A stretch of DNA of 11,715 nucleotides from contig DXYB01000055.1 of assembly GCA_019416065.1 (NCBI GenBank), positions 1-11,715 on the forward strand. The letters run 5' to 3'. A program made the translations under genes and the position numbers. The notes below the pieces were generated by a model. It saw only the letters and a program-made list of their open reading frames with translations. It did no database searches and was not told where the DNA came from. Position 1 is the stretch's first letter, and every line of letters begins with the position of its first letter. This document shows, in pieces, positions 5,764 to 11,715 of this stretch. The stretch is from Acidaminococcus sp. Its GTDB lineage: Bacteria; Bacillota; Negativicutes; Acidaminococcales; Acidaminococcaceae.

Positions 5764-8149
5764 TTTCCTGCTCTTTCTTTACTTTCGCTCCTTGAGTCAC
5801 GGGGTTACTCTTTTTCCCTTTGGGCGCTACTTCAAGAGCCAGTTCCGTGACCTGATCCATATGATCCACCGGGATAAATTTCATCTCTTCCCGTACTTTT
5901 TCTGGAATTTCTTCCAAATCCTGTACATTTAGTTTAGGAATCAGCACGGTTTTAACCCGATAGCGATGGGCCGCCAGCACTTTTTCTTTCAGCCCTCCGA
6001 TGGGCAGCACTCGGCCTGTAATGGTAATTTCCCCGGTCATGGCAAGATCCGCTTTCACCTTGCGGCCGCTTAGTGCACTTTCCATAGCCGTTGCCATGGT
6101 GATACCGGCACTAGGCCCATCTTTTGGGGTAGCACCCTCTGGTACATGGATATGAATATCCACCTTATCCGCAAAGTCCGGCGCCAATTGCAAAGCTTTA
6201 GCCCGGCTCCGAATATAAGTGAAAGCTGCCTGGGCAGACTCCTTCATCACGTCACCCAATTGCCCGGTAAGCATCAGTTTTCCTTTGCCTTCGGTAACCA
6301 CCACTTCGATTTTAAGCAATTCACCGCCCACGCTGGTCCAAGCAAGGCCTGTGCAAACGCCGACTTCAGCTTTGGCCCGCATATCTTCTTCCAGGAAAAT
6401 CGCTGGCCCTAAGTAATCTTTCAAATGGGGCGGTGTCACCGAGACTTTGGCAACCCCTTCTTCCACGATTTTACGAGCTGCCTTCCGGCAGATGGTGGCA
6501 ATTTTCCGTTCCAAATTTCGCACACCGGATTCCCGGGTATAATCCCGGATGATATGGTGCAAGGACGCTGTACCAAGACTCAGCTGTTTTCCAGTGAGTC
6601 CAGCCAAGGTGCGTTCCTTGGGCAACAGATGAAGCTGCGCGATTTTCATTTTTTCCTCATCAGTGTAACTGGAAAGCTCAATCACTTCCAGCCGATCCAA
6701 TAGCGCCGGAGGAATGGTTTCTACGGTATTTGCCGTAACAATCCAGAATACATTGCTCATATCATAAGCAAATTCAATATAATGGTCGCTGAAATGGCTG
6801 TTTTGCTCAGGATCCAGCACTTCTAATAAAGCGGATGCCGGATCGCCCCGGAAATCGGCCCCCATCTTATCTACTTCGTCTAAAAGAAATACAGGGTTAT
6901 CAGTGCCACAATCAATCAAGCCGTTAATCAAGCGTCCCGGCATAGCACCAATATAGGTGCGGCGATGTCCCCGGATTTCAGCTTCATCCCGCACACCTCC
7001 CAAAGACAAGCGAGTAAATTTCCGGTTGATGGCCCGGGCAATGCTTTGGGCCAGACTGGTTTTCCCTACGCCTGGAGGCCCCACCAGGCAGATAATCGGT
7101 CCCCGGTTGCTTTTGGTCAGAGCCCGCACTGCCAGGTGATCCAAAATACGCTCTTTGACTTTCTTCAAGCCATAATGGTCTTTATCCAAAATCGCCGCAG
7201 CTTTTTTCAAGTCGTAGTTATCCTGGCTCATATTGCCCCAGGGCAGCGCCAGTACCGTATCCAAATAATTGCGGATAACAGCGCTTTCTGCCATCATAGG
7301 GGGCATCTTATTCAGCCGGTCCAGTTCTTTATCCACTTTTTCCTGGACATTTGCGGGCAGCTGTTTTTTCTTGAATTTTTCCTGATATTCCTTAACTTCC
7401 CCGCTGTGTTCTCCGCCGCCGTCCAGTTCTTTGTTGATGGCTTTCAGTTGTTCCCGCAGGTAATACTCCCTTTGGTTTTGCTCAATCTGTTTCCGTACTT
7501 GCTGGGAAATATCCTTTTCCAAGTGGACAATCTCCAGCTCCTTTACCAGGTAACTGTACAGCAGATTCATCCGCTTTCTTACATCCACAGCTTCCAGCAG
7601 ATTTTCTTTTTCTGCTACGTCAATGGTGAGGTAGCCTGCCATCATGTCCGCAATCCGGCCTGGATCCTCCTGATCCTTAAATGTAAGCATTACTTCTGTG
7701 TTCAGCTTTTTGCTGGCCAGCACCCATTGTTCAAAGGTGTCAATCAGCATCCGTTTTAAAGCTTCCACTTCCGTGGAGTTTTCTCCCACGCTCACATCCG
7801 GCCGTGGTGCTACATAGGCTTCCAGGCTCATCCCCACGGCATCTACCACAGAAATAATTTCCACCCGGGAAAGTCCTTCCACTAAGATCCGCATAGCGCC
7901 ATTAGGCAGCTTCAGCATTTGTTTGATTTCTGCGATCACTCCAAAAGTATATAAATCTTTGGCCGTGGGGTCTCCCGCTTCCACAGATTTTTGGGTTACT
8001 AACAGAATTCTCTTTGTGGTATTCATAGCAGTCTCTACCGCTCGGATGGAACGATCCCGCCCCACATCCAGGTTAATGATCATCCCGGGGAATACGATGG
8101 TTCCTCGCAGCGGTAAAAGCTGTAGTCGCATAGTATTTGGTTCCAACAT
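5753..8149 (-). CDS. lon: ATP-dependent protease La (Lon)
   Basis: LonA-type AAA+ serine protease that degrades misfolded and regulatory proteins in the cytoplasm. The 798-residue protein has an N-terminal substrate-binding LON domain (about 7-205), a helical coiled region (about 210-290), an AAA+ module with Walker A GPPGVGKTS (357-365), Walker B FLLDEVDK (421-428) and sensor 1 TAN (473-475), then the protease domain with KDGPSAG containing catalytic S680 and partner K723 (GGLKEKV), 43 residues apart as in E. coli Lon. A Lys-rich tail (about 777-798) overlaps the ysxC start. An upstream ATG at 8161 is in frame, but it directly abuts AAGG; GGTG (8159-8156) is 6 bases from the ATG at 8149, so I chose 8149. 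A terminator separates it from clpX, and I found no convincing own promoter in the 70-base gap. Confidence 0.96.
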   Translation of the reverse strand: MLEPNTMRLQLLPLRGTIVFPGMIINLDVGRDRSIRAVETAMNTTKRILLVTQKSVEAGDPTAKDLYTFGVIAEIKQMLKLPNGAMRILVEGLSRVEIISVVDAVGMSLEAYVAPRPDVSVGENSTEVEALKRMLIDTFEQWVLASKKLNTEVMLTFKDQEDPGRIADMMAGYLTIDVAEKENLLEAVDVRKRMNLLYSYLVKELEIVHLEKDISQQVRKQIEQNQREYYLREQLKAINKELDGGGEHSGEVKEYQEKFKKKQLPANVQEKVDKELDRLNKMPPMMAESAVIRNYLDTVLALPWGNMSQDNYDLKKAAAILDKDHYGLKKVKERILDHLAVRALTKSNRGPIICLVGPPGVGKTSLAQSIARAINRKFTRLSLGGVRDEAEIRGHRRTYIGAMPGRLINGLIDCGTDNPVFLLDEVDKMGADFRGDPASALLEVLDPEQNSHFSDHYIEFAYDMSNVFWIVTANTVETIPPALLDRLEVIELSSYTDEEKMKIAQLHLLPKERTLAGLTGKQLSLGTASLHHIIRDYTRESGVRNLERKIATICRKAARKIVEEGVAKVSVTPPHLKDYLGPAIFLEEDMRAKAEVGVCTGLAWTSVGGELLKIEVVVTEGKGKLMLTGQLGDVMKESAQAAFTYIRSRAKALQLAPDFADKVDIHIHVPEGATPKDGPSAGITMATAMESALSGRKVKADLAMTGEITITGRVLPIGGLKEKVLAAHRYRVKTVLIPKLNVQDLEEIPEKVREEMKFIPVDHMDQVTELALEVAPKGKKSNPVTQGAKVKKEQENAQ

Positions 8150-8155
8150 AGTGTT

Positions 8156-8165
8156 CACCATCCTT
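8156..8165 (-). promoter_or_regulatory. Ribosome binding site favouring the inner lon start
   Basis: AAGGATGGTG on the minus strand (8165 to 8156) is the consensus AAGGAGGTG with one extra base. It embeds the alternative ATG at 8161 and a GTG at 8158, and ends 6 bases before the ATG at 8149. This favours initiation at 8149, though 8161 or 8158 cannot be excluded. Confidence 0.5.
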
Positions 8166-8180
8166 CAAAATAGCGAAAAG

Positions 8181-8210
8181 AGGAAAAGGGAGAAGACGCT
8201 CCCTTTTCCT
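8181..8210 (-). terminator. Intrinsic terminator after clpX
   Basis: A perfect 12-base inverted repeat (8181-8192 and 8199-8210) around a 6-base loop, extendable by further A-T pairs. On the minus strand it starts 8 bases after the clpX stop and is followed by a T-rich run (CTCTTTTC). It marks the end of the tig-clpP-clpX unit, although part of the transcription may read through into lon. On the plus strand it also ends in a T-run, but no plus-strand gene reaches it. Confidence 0.82.
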
Positions 8211-8218
8211 TTTTTTCG

Positions 8219-9502
8219 TTAGGCATTCTTTCTTGTACCACTTTTTTCTTGGTCCGGATCTCGCAGTACCAGCTTTGGTTCTTTGTGCTGGTTAACTACG
8301 TCGGCCGTCACAATACATTTGGCAATATTATCCCGGCTGGGGACTTCATACATGACGTTCTTCATAATACCTTCAATAATGGCACGCAGCCCCCTGGCAC
8401 CGGCTTTACGTTTCAGTGCTTCATGGGCAATTGCTTTTAAGGCACCATTATCAAAATCCAGCTCCACATGATCCATAGCCAGCAAATGCTGGAATTGCTT
8501 GGTCAAAGCATTTTTCGGTTCTGTCAGGATCTTGATCAACGTTTTTTCATCCAGGTTGTCCAGTGTCACCACCACAGGAAGCCGTCCCACAAATTCTGGG
8601 ATCAACCCGTATTTGACAAAGTCCTCCGGTAATGCGCTATGGAAGGGATTTTCGTTTTTCTTTTGTTCGGCCGTGGGGATATCCGCCCCAAAGCCCATGC
8701 TCTTTTTCCCAATGCGAGCGTTAATGACATTTTCCAATCCAGCAAAAGCACCACCGCAGATAAAGAGAATATTTGCGGTATCAATCTGAATTAATTCCTG
8801 GTGGGGGTGCTTCCGTCCGCCTTGGGGCGGTACGTTTGCAACTGTGCCTTCCAGGATTTTCAGCAAGGCCTGCTGGACCCCTTCCCCAGATACATCCCGG
8901 GTAATAGAAGGGTTCTCGGATTTGCGGGAAATCTTATCAATTTCATCAATATAAACAATGCCACGCTGCGCTTTTTCAATATCGTAGTCAGCATTTTGGA
9001 TCAGCCGCAGCAAAATATTTTCCACGTCTTCTCCCACATAACCGGCTTCTGTCAAACTAGTAGCATCGGCAATGGCAAAAGGCACTTTGAGTATTTTGGC
9101 CAGGGTTTGGGCCAGCAGGGTTTTTCCGCTGCCCGTAGGGCCTAGCATCAAAATATTGGATTTTTGCAGCTCCACATCATCCTTGTGCTGCTTTTCCTCA
9201 TAATTGATCCGCTTGTAATGGTTGTAGACGGCCACAGAAAGAGTTCTCTTAGCGTCTTCTTGTCCGATTACGTACTGGTCCAGAATAGCTTTGATTTCCC
9301 GGGGTTTTGGCAGCTCCGTCAGGGGTTCTTCCGCCTTCGTTCCCAGGTCACGTTCCAGCATCTCATTACAAAGCGCAATACATTCATCGCAGATAAACAC
9401 GTTATGTCCGGCGATCAGTTTTTTTACCTGGCTTTGCTTTTTGCCGCAAAACGAGCAGGTATATTCTGGACCGTCGAATTTTGTGGTATCATCGAATGCC
9501 AT
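8219..9502 (-). CDS. clpX: ATP-dependent Clp protease ATP-binding subunit ClpX
   Basis: Hexameric AAA+ unfoldase that recognises tagged or misfolded proteins and threads them into ClpP. The 427-residue length is normal. The N-terminal zinc-binding domain has C16, C19, C38 and C41 (CSFC...CDEC). The AAA+ module has Walker A GPTGSGKT (121-128), pore-1 loop GYVG (154-157), Walker B IVYIDE (182-187), RKH pore loop (230-232) and sensor 2 GARGLR (369-374 region). The ClpP-docking IGF loop appears as MGF (269-271) within KKSMGFGAD, with Met where Ile is usual; Phe, the key docking residue, is kept. AAGGAGG precedes the ATG with about 8 bases of spacing, so the start is well supported. It lies 46 bases downstream of clpP and is followed by a terminator, consistent with being the last gene of the tig-clpP-clpX operon. 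Confidence 0.97.
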   Translation of the reverse strand: MAFDDTTKFDGPEYTCSFCGKKQSQVKKLIAGHNVFICDECIALCNEMLERDLGTKAEEPLTELPKPREIKAILDQYVIGQEDAKRTLSVAVYNHYKRINYEEKQHKDDVELQKSNILMLGPTGSGKTLLAQTLAKILKVPFAIADATSLTEAGYVGEDVENILLRLIQNADYDIEKAQRGIVYIDEIDKISRKSENPSITRDVSGEGVQQALLKILEGTVANVPPQGGRKHPHQELIQIDTANILFICGGAFAGLENVINARIGKKSMGFGADIPTAEQKKNENPFHSALPEDFVKYGLIPEFVGRLPVVVTLDNLDEKTLIKILTEPKNALTKQFQHLLAMDHVELDFDNGALKAIAHEALKRKAGARGLRAIIEGIMKNVMYEVPSRDNIAKCIVTADVVNQHKEPKLVLRDPDQEKSGTRKNA

Positions 9503-9548
9503 CTTTTGCCCCTCCTTTCGGGCAGGGTAAGATGGTCGTGTCCTACCC

Positions 9549-10148
9549 TTACTTCTTTTGAGAAATCACAGCCGCATCCACGACACGATCTACAAGGCCG
9601 TATTCCATGGCTTCCTGTGCGGTCATGAAATGATCCCGCTCCGTGTCTTCTTGAATTTTTTCCGCGGTTTTTCCCGTATGAAGTGCTAGTATTTCATTCA
9701 TTTCCTTCCGGATGCGTAGGATCTCCCGCGCATGGATGGCAATATCTGTCGCCTGTCCCTGGGCTCCGCCTAGCGGTTGATGAATCATCACTCGGGAATG
9801 GGGCAGGGCAAACCGTTTGCCTTTGGCGCCGGCGGCCAGCAGCACAGAGGCCATAGAAGCCGCCATTCCCACACAAATCGTAGAAACATCCGGACGGATA
9901 TACTGCATCGTGTCGTAGATCGCCAGTCCCGCGCTCACTGATCCACCGGGGCTATTGATATAGAGATGGACATCCTTGTCCGGATCTTCCGATTCTAAAA
10001 ACAGTAGCTGGGCAATAATCAGATTGGCCATATGATCTTCAATTTCTCCGGTCACAAAAATGATCCGGTCCTTTAAAAGCCGAGAGTAGATATCATAGCT
10101 TCTTTCTCCCTGACTGGTTTGTTCTACTACGATGGGTACATAGGCCAT
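9549..10148 (-). CDS. clpP: ATP-dependent Clp protease proteolytic subunit ClpP
   Basis: Tetradecameric serine peptidase that degrades substrates delivered by ClpX (and other Clp ATPases if present). The 199-residue protein carries the full catalytic triad: S98 in GMAASMAS, H123 in SRVMIHQP and D172 in TERDHFM, at the same positions as in well-studied ClpPs. The oligomerisation and substrate-strand region (SPGGSVSAG, 66-74) is intact. The short N-terminal segment before AYVPIVVEQT suggests little or no propeptide. AGGAGGTG (10162 to 10155) is 6 bases from the ATG at 10148, so I reject the in-frame ATG at 10166, which would place the ribosome binding site inside the gene. It lies 30 bases after tig and 46 before clpX. 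No CtsR-type tandem heptad was seen before it, so expression probably comes from the tig promoter. Confidence 0.97.
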   Translation of the reverse strand: MAYVPIVVEQTSQGERSYDIYSRLLKDRIIFVTGEIEDHMANLIIAQLLFLESEDPDKDVHLYINSPGGSVSAGLAIYDTMQYIRPDVSTICVGMAASMASVLLAAGAKGKRFALPHSRVMIHQPLGGAQGQATDIAIHAREILRIRKEMNEILALHTGKTAEKIQEDTERDHFMTAQEAMEYGLVDRVVDAAVISQKK

Positions 10149-10178
10149 ACTGTCCACCTCCTGCATCGTTATATCTAC

Positions 10179-11519
10179 TTATTCTGCTTTCGGTTCTTCG
10201 GCAGTTTCGGTTGCTTTATCTTCTGCCGGAGCAGCGCCTTTTGCATTATCAATTACAATACGGGCTGCTTTACGCCGGGCAATGCCGGATACCAGGAGAG
10301 CAATGGAACCATTCTGACTGATGACTTTTTCCACTTGTTTTACCGTAGCCCCATTCATCGTGGCCAGCTGCTGCACTTCTGCGGCAATCTCGTCCTGAGA
10401 AACCTGTACGTTTTCCTTTAGGGCAATGGCATCCAGCACCAAATCCGTACGAATCTGCTGCAGAGCGATGGGTTTTTGTTCATCCCGATACGTCTTAACA
10501 TCTTTGCCAAGGTATTGTAAGTACATGGGCAGGCTCATCTTATGTTGTTCCAGGTTCATGGTCAGTTCATCAACCATGGCATCTGCCCGCTGATCTACCA
10601 TCTGGTCTGGTACTTCAAATTTGGCATTATCTACCGCAGTCTGCACCAGTTGCCGTTCATAGGTAGCCTGGGCACGATCGGCTTCCGCTTTTTTCATCCG
10701 GTCCAGGGTCTTTTGACGGAATTCCTCTACCGTTTTGCTGTCGGAATTGGCAGCAACCAGTTCATCGTTGATTTCCGGCACTTCTTTTACTTTCACATCC
10801 TGGATATGTACGGAAAATACGGCTGCTTTGCCGGCCAGTTCCTTAGCGGCATAATCTTCTGGGAAGGTGACATTAACATCTACGGATTCGCCCTTCTTTT
10901 TGCCAACCAGTTGATCTTCAAAACCGGGAATAAAGCTGCCGGATCCTACTTCCAACGGATACCCTTTGCCTTCGCCGCCAGCAAATGCTTCCCCATCAAC
11001 AGTACCTTTAAAGTCGATGATAGCCAGGTCCCCTTTTTCCAGAGCTTTACCTTCCGGGGCTTCTACCATTTTAGCAGCCCGCTGTTGCAGGTTTTCCAGT
11101 TCTTTATTCACATCAGCGTCAGTAATTTCTTTTTCTTCTTTTTTAACATCCAGGTTTTTATATTCACCCAGCTCCGGTTCCGGACGCAATACCAGGCCCA
11201 GTGTTAAATCCAGGGGCTTACCTTCTTCAAAATTGGATTCTTTGACTTCTGGATCGGTTACAGGAACCAGTTTGTTATCTTTTACAGCTTGTCTATATTG
11301 TTCATTGGCAATGACTTCAAACGCTTCGCTTTTGATGGCATCCTTGCCGACCCGTACTTCCAGCACCTTCCGGGGAGCATGGCCTTTACGGAAGCCAGGA
11401 ATGGTGACCTGTTTATTGATCCGTGCAACCGCTTTGTCAAAGGCCTTAGCTACATCTTCAACCGGCAAAGAAATTTTCAACGTTGCTTCATTACCATTTC
11501 TTTCTAAGGAAACGCTCAT
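10179..11519 (-). CDS. tig: Trigger factor (ribosome-associated chaperone, FKBP-type PPIase)
   Basis: Binds the ribosome at the nascent-chain exit and shields emerging polypeptides; the middle domain is an FKBP-fold prolyl isomerase. The 446-residue protein has the ribosome-binding N domain (about 1-115) with the signature GFRKGHAPR (42-50), the FKBP-like domain (about 155-245; GDLAIIDFKGTVDGE, then GSGSFIPGFEDQLVG) and the helical C domain (about 255-425). An Ala/Glu-rich, probably disordered tail ends the protein, as in many trigger factors. GAGGAGG (11536 to 11530) lies 10 bases before the ATG, a spacing at the long end of normal. It is the first gene of tig-clpP-clpX, the common arrangement of chaperone and protease. 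A well-formed promoter lies about 80 bases upstream of the start codon. Confidence 0.97.
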   Translation of the reverse strand: MSVSLERNGNEATLKISLPVEDVAKAFDKAVARINKQVTIPGFRKGHAPRKVLEVRVGKDAIKSEAFEVIANEQYRQAVKDNKLVPVTDPEVKESNFEEGKPLDLTLGLVLRPEPELGEYKNLDVKKEEKEITDADVNKELENLQQRAAKMVEAPEGKALEKGDLAIIDFKGTVDGEAFAGGEGKGYPLEVGSGSFIPGFEDQLVGKKKGESVDVNVTFPEDYAAKELAGKAAVFSVHIQDVKVKEVPEINDELVAANSDSKTVEEFRQKTLDRMKKAEADRAQATYERQLVQTAVDNAKFEVPDQMVDQRADAMVDELTMNLEQHKMSLPMYLQYLGKDVKTYRDEQKPIALQQIRTDLVLDAIALKENVQVSQDEIAAEVQQLATMNGATVKQVEKVISQNGSIALLVSGIARRKAARIVIDNAKGAAPAEDKATETAEEPKAE

Positions 11520-11606
11520 TTAAAAAAATCCTCCTCATGGCTGTCAGCCGTTTTTACTGTGGAATGCATAACAATCGTCTGTAATTACTTAAAAAACCGC
11601 TTATAT

Positions 11607-11635
11607 AGCATAGCACAAAAGCCCGATTTACGCAA
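11607..11635 (-). promoter_or_regulatory. Extended -10 promoter of the tig-clpP-clpX operon
   Basis: On the minus strand: TTGCGT (11635 to 11630, matching the first three consensus -35 bases), a 17-base spacer, and TATGCT (11612 to 11607) preceded by TGC, which makes an extended -10. Transcription would start near 11600, giving a leader of about 80 bases. The leader contains the short dyad GGCTGACAGCC just before the ribosome binding site. No CtsR heptad pair or CIRCE element was seen in this region. Confidence 0.65.
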
Positions 11636-11684
11636 CCAAAAAAGAAACAGATGAAATTCGTTTCCCATGGCGTAAAATTTTTGT

Positions 11685-11715
11685 AAGTTGAATAAAAAAA
11701 TAAGAGCATCCCAAT
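11685..11715 (-). terminator. Possible 3' half of a terminator cut by the right edge
   Basis: On the minus strand the window begins GGGATGCTCTTATTTTTTT after three bases: a GC-containing segment followed by a long T-run. This looks like the 3' arm and tail of an intrinsic terminator whose 5' arm lies outside the window, which would separate tig from the gene before it. The missing arm cannot be checked. The remaining 11520-11684 stretch holds the tig promoter and leader; I see no gene in it. Confidence 0.35.

Noticed and set aside
6965..7759. 264-codon plus-strand frame antisense to lon
   Set aside because: Lies wholly inside the intact lon gene, is Phe/Gln/His-rich in the manner of complementary-strand shadows, and has no ribosome binding site or family motif.
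9524..9549. AGGGTA...TACCCT dyad between clpP and clpX
   Set aside because: Only 6-base arms with a 14-base loop and no T-run; not a convincing terminator or operator, and it lies within what looks like one operon.
10542..11207. 221-codon plus-strand frame antisense to tig
   Set aside because: Fully covered by the well-conserved trigger factor; Phe-rich composition is a codon-bias artefact of the opposite strand.
11645..11668. GAAAC...GTTTC inverted repeat followed by T-run upstream of the tig promoter
   Set aside because: Arms of 5 bases and a loop of about 11 are too weak to call a terminator; AT-rich sequence gives such matches by chance.
1..11715. CRISPR arrays, transposases, phage genes, tRNA or rRNA genes, riboswitches
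   Set aside because: No direct-repeat arrays, transposase motifs, terminal repeats or RNA-gene signatures were seen; the region reads as stable chromosomal housekeeping sequence plus a pilus/secretion locus.

Overview
The window suggests a diderm Firmicute, most plausibly a member of the Negativicutes. The block tig-clpP-clpX-lon-ysxC, all on the minus strand, is a Firmicutes-type order. A secretin gene (PilQ/GspD family) sits in the same window, and a secretin implies an outer membrane. A family-level guess such as Acidaminococcaceae is inference from general resemblance and should not be relied on.

Layout from the right edge: (1) tig, clpP and clpX form a protein-quality-control operon on the minus strand. 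It has a good extended -10 promoter before tig and an intrinsic terminator directly after clpX. (2) lon, ysxC (engB) and a histidinol-dehydrogenase-family gene follow on the same strand. lon and ysxC overlap by 11 bases, the HisD-family gene starts 17 bases after ysxC, and a strong terminator closes the group. (3) A CoA-pyrophosphatase-like Nudix gene begins just past that terminator. (4) Its 3' end converges on and overlaps by 59 bases the end of a two-gene plus-strand operon: a PilP/GspC-like bitopic membrane protein, then a short secretin. (5) Divergent from that operon, on the minus strand at the left, is a GspE/PilB-type assembly ATPase, closed by a strong hairpin terminator. The left edge holds a possible promoter and a 16-base dyad for a gene outside the window.

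Functionally there are two themes. Trigger factor (folding at the ribosome), ClpXP and Lon (ATP-driven proteolysis) and YsxC (50S subunit assembly) make up housekeeping proteostasis and ribosome biogenesis. The left third encodes three parts of a type IV pilus / type II secretion-like machine (motor ATPase, periplasmic-facing connector, outer-membrane secretin). The window has no inner-membrane platform, pilin, PilM/N/O or prepilin peptidase, so the rest of that machine must lie elsewhere.

Most of the window is ordinary. The points most worth a second look are the HisD-family gene, whose signatures look more like a sulfonate/alcohol dehydrogenase subgroup than a histidine-pathway enzyme; the split, minimal pilus/secretion locus; and the overlapping convergent gene ends with a tetraloop hairpin. 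No mobile element, CRISPR array, tRNA, rRNA or riboswitch was seen, and no gene-free stretch exceeds 300 bases.
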